53,942 nt of DNA from a virus: the IMG/VR virus record IMGVR_UViG_3300047470_000541, positions 1 through 53,942 of that record; one strand, 5' to 3'. The notes beneath the pieces were generated by a model, which ran no database searches, was not told the origin of the DNA, and saw only the letters and a program-made list of their open reading frames with translations. The position numbers were made by a program, and so were the translations under genes. Every line of letters begins with the position of its first letter. The first letter of the stretch is position 1. Below are positions 1-8,021 of this stretch, in pieces.

Positions 1-978
1 ATGGCGACTATCGAGCAGCGTCCCAATGGGACATGGCGGGCAAAGATCCGCAAAAAAGGCTATCCATCTCTTTCAGCGTCGTTTGATACGAAAGCTGATG
101 CACAACGGTGGTCGGCAGAAATTGAAGGCGATATGTCGCGAAAGAGATTTGTCGACACCAGGGAAGCGGAGGCCACCACTGTAGCGGAGGCACTTCAGCG
201 ATATGCGCGTGAGATTTCCGCGCAGAAGAAGGGGGCACGGCAGGAGCTTACCAGGATCAAAACCTGGGCCGAAGGCAAATACGGAACTAAGTCCCTGGCA
301 GAGCTTCGATCTTCGGACCTGGCCGATTATCGAGATGCGCGTCTGGCCGAAGGCGTATCCACGAACACTGTGCGCCTGTCACTGGCCCTGATCAGCCACC
401 TCTATACGGTCGCCATCAAGGATTGGGGTATTGAGGGATTGAGCAACCCGGTAGCCAAGCTGCGGATGCCAAAAGGCAGTAGGGAGCGCGATAGACGCCC
501 TTCATCCGTCGAACTTGCTGGGGTACTCAAGGCTTCACGTTCCATTCACAACGAGATGCCAGCCATCATCGAGATCGCAATCGAGACAGCCATGCGCCGT
601 GGTGAGCTACTCACACTGCGAAGAGAGCATATAAAAGGAAAGCACGCTATTCTGGAGGACACCAAGAATGGCAGTCGCCGGTTGGTTCCGCTTTCCATGC
701 GCGCCAGAACCTTGCTCGAATCGCTTCCAGCTCAAATTGATGGCTCAGTTTTCTCCCTGGCGCCGCACTCGGTAAGCCAATATTTCTTGCGCGCATGCCG
801 AGAGGCAAAGGTGGTGGATCTTCACTTTCACGACTTGCGACATGAAGGAACGTCGAGATTGTTTGAAAAGGGCTTGTCGATCATGGAGGTCGCCAGCATC
901 ACTGGGCACAAGACCATGAGCATGCTCAAACGTTATACCCACTTGTGCCCGGATGCTTTGGCCGACAAGCTCGGTTAA
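1..978 (+). CDS. int: Tyrosine-type phage integrase
   Basis: 325 aa site-specific tyrosine recombinase that would integrate and excise the prophage at the tRNA-Cys site. The N-terminal half (about 1-170) carries arm- and core-binding domains. The catalytic domain shows the full set of active residues: Arg199 in TAMRRGEL, Lys222 in TKNG, His277 and Arg280 in HDLRHE, His303 in TGHKT and nucleophile Tyr312 in KRYTH. The window opens on its ATG, so its ribosome site and attL cannot be seen. Its stop overlaps by 3 bp the stop of the convergent excisionase-like gene. Confidence 0.96.
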   Translation: MATIEQRPNGTWRAKIRKKGYPSLSASFDTKADAQRWSAEIEGDMSRKRFVDTREAEATTVAEALQRYAREISAQKKGARQELTRIKTWAEGKYGTKSLAELRSSDLADYRDARLAEGVSTNTVRLSLALISHLYTVAIKDWGIEGLSNPVAKLRMPKGSRERDRRPSSVELAGVLKASRSIHNEMPAIIEIAIETAMRRGELLTLRREHIKGKHAILEDTKNGSRRLVPLSMRARTLLESLPAQIDGSVFSLAPHSVSQYFLRACREAKVVDLHFHDLRHEGTSRLFEKGLSIMEVASITGHKTMSMLKRYTHLCPDALADKLG

Positions 979-1223
979 CCCACTCGGGAAAGTGTCGGCG
1001 GGACCTGACGTTTTCTGCCTGGCCTAGCAGGCACATGGCCCCCGTCCTCGCACTCCTGCAAAAACCGGCGCACGGTGCTGACCCTCCAACAGATCCGGCT
1101 ACCTTGCTTGAAAAAAGGTGGCAACCATGGCGCTCCGGCTTGCCGCGCGCTGCGGATAGATGACTCGGAACGGCCGAGCAGTTTGGCTAGTTCGGGGATG
1201 TGGATGATTTCTTGCTCTATCAT
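975..1223 (-). CDS. Excisionase-like helix-turn-helix protein
   Basis: 82 aa. The N-terminal half reads as a MerR/AlpA-type winged HTH: 'IPELAKLLGRSESSIRSA' followed by a basic wing and 'WRVSTVRRFLQE', typical of small phage excisionases that bend DNA at att sites and steer integrase toward excision. It sits tail to tail with int. It is the last gene of the leftward operon, which fits expression on induction together with recombination genes. A role as regulator rather than Xis cannot be excluded. Confidence 0.65.
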   Translation of the reverse strand: MIEQEIIHIPELAKLLGRSESSIRSARQAGAPWLPPFFKQGSRICWRVSTVRRFLQECEDGGHVPARPGRKRQVPPTLSRVG

Positions 1224-1549
1224 GGCTGTACTTCCTTGCTCATCGCTTCATCGATCACTTCACCTGTTTTGTTCGCCGGTACCGCGGCGAGCTCCCGCCA
1301 AACCGAACCGCGTTGCCGGTTCAGCCAGCGATATCGCTCTGCGTCCCTGTTTGTTGCCTTGTTCTTGGCCTCAGTCCCCGCCCTGAAACCATCAGCCGCT
1401 GCGGTGGCCATGTCGGCGGCGGTGTAGCCTGGTGTCGGCCCGCCTCTCAAATGCTCGATCATCTGTGCTTGTTGGGCGATGGTCGCTTTCGCTGCGATCA
1501 GCTCCCACTCCGTCTGGGTCAGGCCTTCCAGCTTTTCATTGGCGCTCAT
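1220..1549 (-). CDS. Hypothetical phage protein
   Basis: 109 aa. The start at 1549 is chosen because a strong GGAGGAAG ribosome site lies just upstream and the ATG overlaps the preceding stop by 4 bp (ATGA). An ATG 12 bp earlier has poorer spacing. Predicted mostly helical and charged; the middle has 'TAADMATAAADGFRAG' and a basic stretch near 'KNKATNRDAERYRWL', a pattern frequent in small Pseudomonas phage proteins. Its own stop overlaps the start of the excisionase-like gene. No function recognised. Confidence 0.7.
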   Translation of the reverse strand: MSANEKLEGLTQTEWELIAAKATIAQQAQMIEHLRGGPTPGYTAADMATAAADGFRAGTEAKNKATNRDAERYRWLNRQRGSVWRELAAVPANKTGEVIDEAMSKEVQP

Positions 1550-1755
1550 ACCTTCCTCCATGCAGCATTCGACACCCGCGCCCAGCGCTCTTGGGTGACG
1601 ATGATGAAATCGCGGATCCCAGTCATGACCTTGTGCATCTCGCCGTCGAACTCGACGAACTGGCCGGCTTTGCGGTGTTCTGGCACGCGGTCGATGACGT
1701 CCAACAGCTTGCCCGGGCGACCGTCTGTGTTCTGTTCATGGATGTCATACTGCAT
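1546..1755 (-). CDS. Hypothetical small phage protein
   Basis: 69 aa, translationally coupled on both sides: its ATG lies inside the end of the upstream gene and its stop overlaps the next ATG. The sequence is hydrophilic, with 'GQFVEFDGEMHKVMTGIRDF' in the middle suggesting a small beta fold. Family not recognised. Confidence 0.6.
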   Translation of the reverse strand: MQYDIHEQNTDGRPGKLLDVIDRVPEHRKAGQFVEFDGEMHKVMTGIRDFIIVTQERWARVSNAAWRKV

Positions 1756-1936
1756 GGCGTTCCACCTCGATGCGTTTCTGGATGCCAGCCCGGTAGGCTT
1801 CAGGCCTCATCGCGGCGGTCTTTTCGATATTGGCGATGACGCGCTCGACGCCGCCGAATCGTTGGTCTACTTGGCGCCCGGCCGCGATCAACTGATCGGC
1901 CAGATTCCAGCCTTCTCTTTCTTCAATGCGAGACAT
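1745..1936 (-). CDS. Hypothetical small phage protein
   Basis: 63 aa, charged and helical (MSRIEEREGWNLADQLI...). A GGAG lies about 8 bases before the ATG. The end overlaps the start of the next gene by 11 bp. First of a tightly packed group of four leftward genes ending with the excisionase-like gene. Not recognised. Confidence 0.6.
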   Translation of the reverse strand: MSRIEEREGWNLADQLIAAGRQVDQRFGGVERVIANIEKTAAMRPEAYRAGIQKRIEVERHAV

Positions 1937-2007
1937 AGTGGCTCCATCTCAGCCTTTCACCGAAAGGCATGGTTAAATGTGGGATGGTTCGCAAAGGATT
2001 TGGGGTT

Positions 2008-2184
2008 ATGGATAAATTGTTTAAAAGCCCAATGTTTATCATTGGAGTTCCATTGGTAATTTGCGGATTTGGCATAGGCCTGAACGACCTACTGAGAGGG
2101 GCTGGGTTTAGTCGCGTTGCCTTGGGCCTTTTAATATCGGGATTCGCTTTTTTGGCGATCGGATGGATGCGCCGGAAAGGGTGA
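2008..2184 (+). CDS. Small membrane protein, opposite to the surrounding operon
   Basis: 58 aa from the ATG at 2008, chosen because AAAGGA stands at suitable spacing; the same frame is open upstream to 1969. Two hydrophobic segments (about residues 8-25 and 33-50) with a basic tail RRKG suggest a small inner-membrane protein. It is one of a few rightward genes inside the leftward operon, which suggests its own promoter and expression in the lysogen, as for moron genes. Function unknown. Confidence 0.5.
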   Translation: MDKLFKSPMFIIGVPLVICGFGIGLNDLLRGAGFSRVALGLLISGFAFLAIGWMRRKG

Positions 2185-2241
2185 GTATTTCTGGATTCCT
2201 CGCCAGCCGTTCACCGGCAGGCTGGTAGGTGGAAGAGGGGT

Positions 2242-3105
2242 TTAGTCGCCGCAGAAGCAGTCGATGTCTTCGGAATAGCCAAACGCATCCATTTGGCCTT
2301 TGTAGTTTTCGGCGTACCAGGCCAAGTGGGAGTACTTCGGGCGATCCATGCGGAACACCTGGTTGAATCTTTCCTCGGCCCCAGACCAAAAAATCACTCG
2401 TTCCGGCTCGGCCTGGATTGCCTTGAACAGCTTGTCCTCGCCTTTTTTCCAACAAAGGTCGCAGTTGCCCAAGTCGGAATCCATGCCGAGGTCGAAAACC
2501 TGCGCCTGCCAAAATGCTGCGACGTCTTCCTTCGTGACGCCCGCGGTATAGGAAGGGCAGACATTTTCCCAGCGGGTTCCGCCCTTCGCGTTGGCGGCCA
2601 TCATCCGGTGATACCGTCCGGCTTCGTCCTTGCGGATGCCGATCACGCAATCCCACTCGTCGTAGCCAAGCGCTCGCATGTGCTTCTCGCCGATCTTGAT
2701 CTTCAAGTAGGCGGTGCACATGTTGTTCGAGAAATTCGGCAGTACCGGCGGCATGTTCTTTTCCGCCTTCCGGTACGCGGCGTAATACTCGAGCATCATG
2801 GTGAATGGTTCCCCGTTACGGCTGGCGGTCTCGAAGTCCACCAGCTTGTACCAAGGCGCCTCATCCGGCTGACCATACACACGACACCACTCCATCCAGA
2901 CGATGTTCACGTTCCAGCGTTTGGCAATCTGGTCAATGAAGATCAGCGTTTCCTCGCGCTCCTTGCCGGTGTTCTGGAAGAACAGGTGCACATCTGGCGG
3001 CAATGTTCCGCCGTGGGCCTCAAGGATCTTGTAGACCATGTGCCCGCTAGTGCGACCACCGCTGATGCCGATCTGAGCCGGGCCGGTGATGAGGTATGAA
3101 TTCAT
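2242..3105 (-). CDS. PP-loop ATP pyrophosphatase, PAPS-reductase-like
   Basis: 287 aa. The N-terminus carries the PP-loop 'GISGGRTSG' (about residues 12-20), the ATP-binding signature of the adenosine-nucleotide alpha-hydrolase fold shared by PAPS reductases, ATP sulfurylase subunits and DndC-type proteins. The C-terminal part holds Cys pairs 'CDLCWKKG' and 'CFCGD' at the very end, which could bind metal or a cluster. The start at 3105 has AAGGGG upstream and overlaps the stop of a 17-codon ORF. True PAPS reduction is unlikely in a phage; sulfur or nucleotide chemistry on DNA or RNA is a guess. Confidence 0.75.
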   Translation of the reverse strand: MNSYLITGPAQIGISGGRTSGHMVYKILEAHGGTLPPDVHLFFQNTGKEREETLIFIDQIAKRWNVNIVWMEWCRVYGQPDEAPWYKLVDFETASRNGEPFTMMLEYYAAYRKAEKNMPPVLPNFSNNMCTAYLKIKIGEKHMRALGYDEWDCVIGIRKDEAGRYHRMMAANAKGGTRWENVCPSYTAGVTKEDVAAFWQAQVFDLGMDSDLGNCDLCWKKGEDKLFKAIQAEPERVIFWSGAEERFNQVFRMDRPKYSHLAWYAENYKGQMDAFGYSEDIDCFCGD

Positions 3106-3158
3106 CACCGCGGCCCCTTGTAGCAGTACACGTAGGCGAACCAAGCGAGGGCGATCAT
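3105..3158 (-). CDS. Tiny ORF, 17 aa hydrophobic peptide
   Basis: Encodes MIALAWFAYVYCYKGPR. It has an excellent GGAGGTGA ribosome site, its ATG overlaps the upstream stop (ATGA) and its TGA overlaps the downstream ATG. Such double coupling suggests real translation, either as a micro membrane peptide or as a leader that reinitiates ribosomes onto the PP-loop gene. Confidence 0.4.
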   Translation of the reverse strand: MIALAWFAYVYCYKGPR

Positions 3159-3397
3159 GGCGTCACCTCCGTTTTTTCTGGAAACGATGCCTTGGCCTCG
3201 GTTCTGAATTCAATTTGCGCACCTGATCCGTGACGACCTTCCGACCAGGTGATGCGTTTGCCGCAGTAGCACCCGGTCGACTGGGAAAGGTCGAAGTTTT
3301 GCCGGAACTCCATCGAGATGCCGGTCATGCCGTGCTTGCGCGCCAACGCGACGACGGCTTGAGCGAACTCGACATCGTGATCTGTCACTGCGGTCAT
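3155..3397 (-). CDS. Hypothetical phage protein
   Basis: 80 aa; contains 'GCYCGKRITW', a short Cys pair that could be half of a metal site. Start overlaps the stop of the upstream 110 aa gene by 4 bp; stop overlaps the following tiny ORF. Not recognised. Confidence 0.6.
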   Translation of the reverse strand: MTAVTDHDVEFAQAVVALARKHGMTGISMEFRQNFDLSQSTGCYCGKRITWSEGRHGSGAQIEFRTEAKASFPEKTEVTP

Positions 3398-3726
3398 GGT
3401 GCCACCTTCCGACCCCAGACGCAGACAGGGCCATCCTCGGCGTCATGGATCGACAGGATGAACCAGCCCTGTTCGACTGGTTGCTGGATTTCCCACGCCG
3501 AGCAATCGCACTGGCCGTCATCCATATAGGCATCGAATACGTCGACGGGAACGTCGCTTTCCATATAGGTGATTTTGGTTTCCACCTGGTGACGCAGGCA
3601 CCATTTCTGAAATTGCGCCTCGGTGATCTCGTCGTCGAACTCCGACAGGTAGTCAGGGTGGGTCCACCAGCCGTCGGTGTCACGTTCGACGGGCAACGGC
3701 TGGATCAAAACAGTTTCTTCAGGCAT
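3394..3726 (-). CDS. Hypothetical acidic phage protein
   Basis: 110 aa, acidic, with aromatic residues spread evenly (WWTHPDYL, WFILSIHD, VCVWG), suggesting a compact beta-rich protein. First gene of a coupled run (this gene, 3155, 3105 micro-ORF, PP-loop gene). A repeat-rich non-coding stretch lies directly upstream. Family not recognised. Confidence 0.6.
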   Translation of the reverse strand: MPEETVLIQPLPVERDTDGWWTHPDYLSEFDDEITEAQFQKWCLRHQVETKITYMESDVPVDVFDAYMDDGQCDCSAWEIQQPVEQGWFILSIHDAEDGPVCVWGRKVAP

Positions 3727-3749
3727 GACTTCGTCCTTGCCGCTATAGC

Positions 3750-3871
3750 GGCTGACTTTGAGTTAACAAAAATTGAGGGAAAGCGACGAAAATTAAGATT
3801 TTCGCGGCGGAGTTAAGATTTTCTAGGCGTGGAGTGCAAATGTGCTCCTGCCGGGATGTGGCTGACTTTGA
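3750..3871. promoter_or_regulatory. Repeat-rich putative control region
   Basis: Non-coding, locally AT-rich. Contains two pairs of direct repeats: GGCTGACTTTGA at 3750-3761 and 3860-3871, and TTAAGATTTTC at 3793-3803 and 3813-3823 (20 bp apart, two helical turns). It also holds a dyad, GGAG-N2-CA-N2-TG-N2-CTCC, at 3831-3848. It lies upstream of the leftward gene starting at 3726. Role as promoter/operator is inferred from position and repeats only. Confidence 0.4.
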
Positions 3872-3877
3872 AGGGGG

Positions 3878-3964
3878 TTACTTGGCGTTATGGAAGAAAC
3901 AGCAGGCGAACATTACTGCGAGAGCCGACAGCAGTGCCCAGCTGGTTATTAAATTCGTCAGCAT
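3878..3964 (-). CDS. Micro membrane protein
   Basis: 28 aa (starts MLTNLITSWALLSALAV), one hydrophobic segment followed by Cys-rich 'CCFFHNAK'. GAGGG ribosome site about 8 bases before the ATG, which overlaps the end of the upstream HTH gene. Small membrane peptides of this kind are common in phage operons; function unknown. Confidence 0.4.
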   Translation of the reverse strand: MLTNLITSWALLSALAVMFACCFFHNAK

Positions 3965-4263
3965 GATTGAGCCCTCATAGCGCGGAGCTGGCTTTGGAAG
4001 GTTGAGCGGTGGAAGCCGATTCGCTTCTGCACGTCGACCCAGTTCGAGCCGGTGGCGCGCATATCCAGGGCCATTGCGAGGTAATCATCCGTGCACTGCC
4101 GAGGCTTGCCCTTGTTGCCGAGGACGACGCCGGCAGCATTCAGGTAGCGTACAACGGTAGGGCATGAACACCCGGCCGCATCCGCAATGTGATCAGTGGG
4201 ATGTCCCGCCGCGTGCATCGTGAAAATCAGCCCGACCGAGTCAGGCGATAACTTGGCTGTCAT
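3958..4263 (-). CDS. Putative HTH DNA-binding protein
   Basis: 101 aa from the ATG at 4263, preceded by GGAGGA. Two HTH-like stretches: 'HPTDHIADAAGCSCPTVVRYL' near residues 23-43 and 'NWVDVQKRIGFHRSTFQSQL' near the C-terminus. This resembles small phage regulators or terminase-small-subunit-like helical proteins. A longer reading frame upstream (to 4470) is rejected because another, better-supported gene covers it. Confidence 0.55.
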   Translation of the reverse strand: MTAKLSPDSVGLIFTMHAAGHPTDHIADAAGCSCPTVVRYLNAAGVVLGNKGKPRQCTDDYLAMALDMRATGSNWVDVQKRIGFHRSTFQSQLRAMRAQSC

Positions 4264-4402
4264 GCTCATTCCTCCGTGCATGTTCCCGTTGACGGGCTTT
4301 GCTGCATTTGTCGTGGTTGCCTTTGCTGCGGGGCCGGTGGCAGATCTCGCACTCGAAGTGGAGCTCCATGTAGCCCGCGGCGAGCTTTCCTGTGGATGGC
4401 AT
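4241..4402 (-). CDS. Small Cys/His-rich protein, possible zinc finger
   Basis: 53 aa, with 'FECEICHRPRSKGNHDKCSK': Cys-x2-Cys followed by His and Cys, a likely metal site, and a very basic C-terminus. GGGAGG lies at ideal spacing before the ATG at 4402. It overlaps the start of the next gene by 23 bp. Unknown role; nucleic-acid binding is plausible. Confidence 0.5.
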   Translation of the reverse strand: MPSTGKLAAGYMELHFECEICHRPRSKGNHDKCSKARQREHARRNEHDSQVIA

Positions 4403-4531
4403 GGGGCCTCCCGGGATTGGGTGGTGTGAGGGGATGCGGTTCGGTCATCTACAAGGTACTGAGCTGGCAAGATCCAGCGAGGTGAGGTAACTATGTTCGC
4501 CCCGGCATGAAGTCGGATCTAGGAGAATCAG

Positions 4532-4732
4532 ATGCTTGCAAACAACTGTTGTGACTTATCTCGCCATGAAATCGATGACGGAAAGGGGGCAGGCTCCTTT
4601 AAAGAAACAGAGCGGCGAAACCCAATTGGGACATTAATCACCTGGTACACATGCGGCGAATGTGGTGATAAGTGGAAGCGCACCGCGCCGGACGTAAAAT
4701 ATTCTGAAGGGGTGTGGCATCACGACGGTTAA
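4532..4732 (+). CDS. Small zinc-ribbon-like protein
   Basis: 66 aa with an early 'NNCCDLSRH' and the later knuckle 'YTCGECGDKWKR', together able to form a zinc ribbon. A strong AGGAGA ribosome site precedes the ATG. It is rightward, against the neighbouring operon, and ends 12 bp from the convergent stop of the cytosine methyltransferase. Probably expressed alone; function unknown. Confidence 0.55.
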   Translation: MLANNCCDLSRHEIDDGKGAGSFKETERRNPIGTLITWYTCGECGDKWKRTAPDVKYSEGVWHHDG

Positions 4733-4743
4733 GTGAAGTTTCT

Positions 4744-5667
4744 TTAGGCGGCTGCCTTCAGCGCATCGAGAATTCGCTGCCCCGCCAGAGGCGGTACCGC
4801 ATTGCCAGCCATGTGCATGGTCAAGCGGTGGTTGTCCGGGCGCAGAGTGTCGGGCGGGAACGACATGGCGGCCAGTGCCTCATTCGCCGAAAGCATCCTC
4901 ATCTCATCACCGCGCACCAAAGCCCATCGGTCAAGCGTGGTGATGGTTCCGATCGGGCGGTTGATATCGCGGCCAGTGAGCCCCGAACCTTTTCCGTAGT
5001 AGGGCATGATGAATTGTTCGCCGAAACGTTCGCGACCGTTGCGCACTCTATCGAGTGTGGCCTGGGCCCGGCCCGGCTTATTGATCGGTGACCAGCGGCC
5101 GGCGTTGAAGTCGAGGAAGCTGGCAGCGGGCACATGCTGACGCCGGTGCAGCTCGAGCATCAGCGGCGACCTGCTGCGGGTGCAGACCAAAAACAAGCGT
5201 ACGCGGTGCTGAGGCACGCCAAGGTCCGCGCAATCCACGACATGGGGCGCGATCATGTAGCCCAATGCGGCCATGGCCTGCGACCAAGCGGGGTATAAGG
5301 CCCAAGCCGTGAATTCTTCGACGTTCTCGACCAGTACCACTTCCGGCCGGTGGAACTCTGCAGCTGAAACAACCGCCCAGGCTGTTGATCGCGATGCGTC
5401 GTGCTGAGCGTTCCCAGACTTCTTGCCGCGCGCCTTCGAATGTCCCTGGCAACACGGTGAGGCGAGCATAATGTCGTGGGCCGGAACCTTCGACCAATCC
5501 GCCTGGTGCAGGTCCTGGCAGATGTGAATTGCATCCGGGTGGTTAGCGCTGTGCCACTCGACGGCGACAGGCCAGTGATTGGCGGCCCAGATTACGTCGA
5601 TACCTGCATTGCGGGCACCGGTAGACCATCCGCCGAGACCGGCGAACAAATCGATTGCTGTAGACAT
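4744..5667 (-). CDS. DNA (cytosine-5-)-methyltransferase
   Basis: 307 aa Dcm-type enzyme. Motif I 'DLFAGLGG' (residues 6-13), motif IV 'SPCCQGHS' with likely nucleophile Cys73, motif VI 'VENV' (about 113-116), motif VIII 'PQHRVRLF' and motif X 'GNAVPP' near the C-terminus are all in order. Start at 5667 follows GAGGATC; the frame is open further upstream without a better start. No cognate restriction gene is adjacent, so it is probably an orphan that protects phage DNA or alters host methylation. The short variable region gives no target prediction. Confidence 0.9.
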   Translation of the reverse strand: MSTAIDLFAGLGGWSTGARNAGIDVIWAANHWPVAVEWHSANHPDAIHICQDLHQADWSKVPAHDIMLASPCCQGHSKARGKKSGNAQHDASRSTAWAVVSAAEFHRPEVVLVENVEEFTAWALYPAWSQAMAALGYMIAPHVVDCADLGVPQHRVRLFLVCTRSRSPLMLELHRRQHVPAASFLDFNAGRWSPINKPGRAQATLDRVRNGRERFGEQFIMPYYGKGSGLTGRDINRPIGTITTLDRWALVRGDEMRMLSANEALAAMSFPPDTLRPDNHRLTMHMAGNAVPPLAGQRILDALKAAA

Positions 5668-5767
5668 TGTTGATCCTCGCCGGCTGGCGTGATTCGTTGA
5701 AGTGGGGTATTTGTTTAGATTCGGGCCTGCAACTGGCCGCAATGGCGTAATACGTGGAGAACTTGCA

Positions 5768-6049
5768 ATGGACGCTTCACAGGTAAAACACACTGTAAAA
5801 CTCGACACCAATATCTCCTCTGTGTGCCCTTACTGCACTCAATGGCAGGAAGGTCGAGATATCGACGTAAACATCAACCACCTCATACAGGCTCATGGAG
5901 GGACCGTTCTGCATGTGGGGTGCGAGTCATCAATGGATGATGGTAATCGGCCGTATCATCAGACAGTGGCGATACTGGGCTTCAAAGATATTCCGCCAGA
6001 GAAGCCTCCTGTGAAGTTCGTTATTGAAAGGACAGTTCCAGGGGAATAG
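5768..6049 (+). CDS. Hypothetical protein with a Cys pair
   Basis: 93 aa from the ATG at 5768, with GGAG upstream. Contains 'SVCPYCTQWQ', then a His-rich stretch 'NHLIQAHGGTVLHVGCES', so C-C-H-H spacing could form a zinc finger. Rightward between two leftward methyltransferase genes, again suggesting independent expression. Not recognised. Confidence 0.5.
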   Translation: MDASQVKHTVKLDTNISSVCPYCTQWQEGRDIDVNINHLIQAHGGTVLHVGCESSMDDGNRPYHQTVAILGFKDIPPEKPPVKFVIERTVPGE

Positions 6050-6072
6050 TGCAGCGCAATCGGTGAGGACAC

Positions 6073-6840
6073 TCATGCGAACATGTCGATTTGCGGCGCC
6101 GGCGTGTTCACCCTGATCAGCTCGGCATCCAAGCGAGATTTCGCGGTAGCGAAAATCGCTTCGTCCTGCTCGATTCCCAGGAACCGGCGGTTGAGCTGAA
6201 GGCAGGCGACACCGGTGGAACCGCTTCCCATCGTGTTATCCATTACCACTTGTCCCGGGTTGGTGTAGGTGCTGATCAGGAACTTCATCCAGGCGACTGG
6301 CTTCTGCGTTGGGTGAAAGCTTCCGGACTGCTTGTCGCTTGAAAAGAACTGAACCGAGCGCGGGTACCGGTCTGTTGAGTCGTATTCGGTAAGGCGCAAG
6401 GCCTTCCCGTAGCACTCGGAATCAACTGTCTTCCGCTAGCTGGTCTTGCGCTCATGCCCGGTCGACATCTGCGGGTTGTACACCGGTTGCTGGCGGTAAA
6501 AGACCTGTGCGCTTTCGTGTGCTCGGAGCGGCTGCTTCTTGGCGTTCAGAAACCCGGTGGCGTTGCCTTTTTCCCAGATCCATTCATACCGGTAGTGCCT
6601 TGGGTTGCTGGCCACCACCAGCGAAGCGAACGGCTGGGCTGCACACAACACAATGGCCGCCTCGGGCTTGGCGATTCGTAGGTACTCACGCCAGAGTGTG
6701 TCGAAGGGGATGATCGCATCCCACGCGCACTGGGTCGTGCCGTAGGGCAGATCAGCGAGGATCAAGTCGACACTGTTGTCCGGCATGGTTTTCATCACCT
6801 CAAGGCAATCGCCGAGGTACAACCAAGGCTCCATGGCCAT
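6073..6840 (-). pseudogene. DNA adenine/N4-cytosine methyltransferase interrupted by in-frame TAG
   Basis: The reading frame runs 6840 to 6073 with one TAG at 6436-6438. The first part (134 aa) has 'YLGDCLEVM' and the catalytic 'ADLPYGTT' (DPPY-type). The second part has 'SFHPTQKPVAWM' and the AdoMet loop 'NTMGSGSTG'. The order DPPY then FxGxG suits a beta-class enzyme of about 255 aa. Both halves lie in exactly the same frame (start distance divisible by three), and codons flanking the TAG read on smoothly. A single point mutation, or amber readthrough, explains it. A TTG at 6399 could restart translation but would lack the catalytic motif. Confidence 0.85.
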
Positions 6841-6860
6841 TCGCGGAATCTCCTGATGGG

Positions 6861-8021
6861 TTATTTCTTCGAAAAGGTCTTGGTCAAGGCGCCGTTGACT
6901 GCATGGCCGCGCCTCAGAACAACATTTGCCAACTTCTCGCGGTCCTTCTCGCTATGACTGGCCTGACTGAGCAGGCCGAAATAGCTGTTGGCAGTCTCCC
7001 GCAGATCCTCGGCCGGTGCAGCAGCGGTGCGCTTTATGGCCTGAGCCAGCGAACGCTTGCGGGTGGTTCGCCGCCACGGCTTGATGATGTGACCAACGAA
7101 GTCGACGCCGCGGTCGACCGGTTGCAGGATGGTCTTGGTCGGGTTCAGCTTGGCGCCCAAGCTGGGAAGGAAGGCTTCGACCTCCGCCAGCCAGGCGTTG
7201 AGCTGTTGCGGCGACTCATGCAAGAACACGAAGTCATCGACGTAGCGGACATAATGCTTGGCGCGGAGCGTGTGCTTGGCGAACTGGTCCAGTGCGTCGA
7301 GGTAGACGTTGGCAAAGAACTGCGACGACAGGTTGCCGATGGGCAGGCCGAGATGTGCAGGCTGCGCGGTGAGGCGCTTGTGCTGCGGCACCCGGTTAAA
7401 CAGATGGGCCGCGCTGCGCACCTCGTAGTCTTCGCGAGGGTCGTGCATCAGGATCTGTTCGGCGAGTGCCAGCCACCAGGGCTCGGTGATCTTGGCGGCC
7501 AGCTGCCGACGCAGGACCTGTTTGTCGATGGCGACGAAGAAGTTGGCCAGGTCGAGCTTGAGATACCAGCAGGGCGTCGACCAGTTCTGGCTGGCGCTGC
7601 GGATCTTCGCCTCAAGTCGTTTCGCAGCGTACAACGTGCCGCGCCCGGGGATACAGGCGCAACTGTCCGCTATGAAGCTGGCGTAGAAGCGCGGTGCCAC
7701 ACGGTTGTACAGCAGGTGGTGGACGACGCGGTCCCGGAACGCAGCGGCCCAGACTTCTCGGGCTTTTGGTCGGGTGACCACGAAGCATATCGAACGGCCT
7801 GGCCGGTAAGTGCCGGCGATCAGGTCGTCGTGTAGACCGATCAGATTGCGTTCCAGATCCATTTCGAAGGCCAATGCACTGGCGCTGTTGCGCTTCGTGC
7901 GCCGGCAGTCGTAATAGGCCTGAACCAGTTCGCTGAACGGGTAGGGACCAACAGTCGAATCTGCGGACGGGGCGGACGCGGAGCTCGTTGTTCTTGTCAT
8001 CGTTGTTCTGATTGCCATCAT
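6861..8021 (-). CDS. Diversity-generating retroelement reverse transcriptase
   Basis: 386 aa at the earliest ATG. It copies the template repeat RNA into adenine-mutated cDNA that replaces variable repeats. Palm motifs: 'YLKLDLANFF' (Asp157), the DGR-typical 'GLPIGNLSSQ' (225-234) and catalytic 'YVDD' (260-263), then 'GVDFVGH'. No maturase or endonuclease domain follows, unlike group II introns. The start is unusual: ATG 8021 lies inside the template repeat, so about 20 N-terminal residues are template-encoded in another frame; no clear ribosome site is seen. The next in-frame Met (residue 54) would cut into the conserved part. Last gene of the DGR cassette. Confidence 0.93.
   Translation of the reverse strand: MMAIRTTMTRTTSSASAPSADSTVGPYPFSELVQAYYDCRRTKRNSASALAFEMDLERNLIGLHDDLIAGTYRPGRSICFVVTRPKAREVWAAAFRDRVVHHLLYNRVAPRFYASFIADSCACIPGRGTLYAAKRLEAKIRSASQNWSTPCWYLKLDLANFFVAIDKQVLRRQLAAKITEPWWLALAEQILMHDPREDYEVRSAAHLFNRVPQHKRLTAQPAHLGLPIGNLSSQFFANVYLDALDQFAKHTLRAKHYVRYVDDFVFLHESPQQLNAWLAEVEAFLPSLGAKLNPTKTILQPVDRGVDFVGHIIKPWRRTTRKRSLAQAIKRTAAAPAEDLRETANSYFGLLSQASHSEKDREKLANVVLRRGHAVNGALTKTFSKK

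Noticed and set aside
6903-7835. 310 aa rightward open frame opposite the reverse transcriptase
   Set aside because: Antisense of a gene with clear catalytic motifs.
6861-8021. Retron or group II intron reverse transcriptase
   Set aside because: Motif GLPIGNLSSQ, lack of maturase/endonuclease parts, an Avd-like neighbour and the TR/VR pairs identify a DGR.
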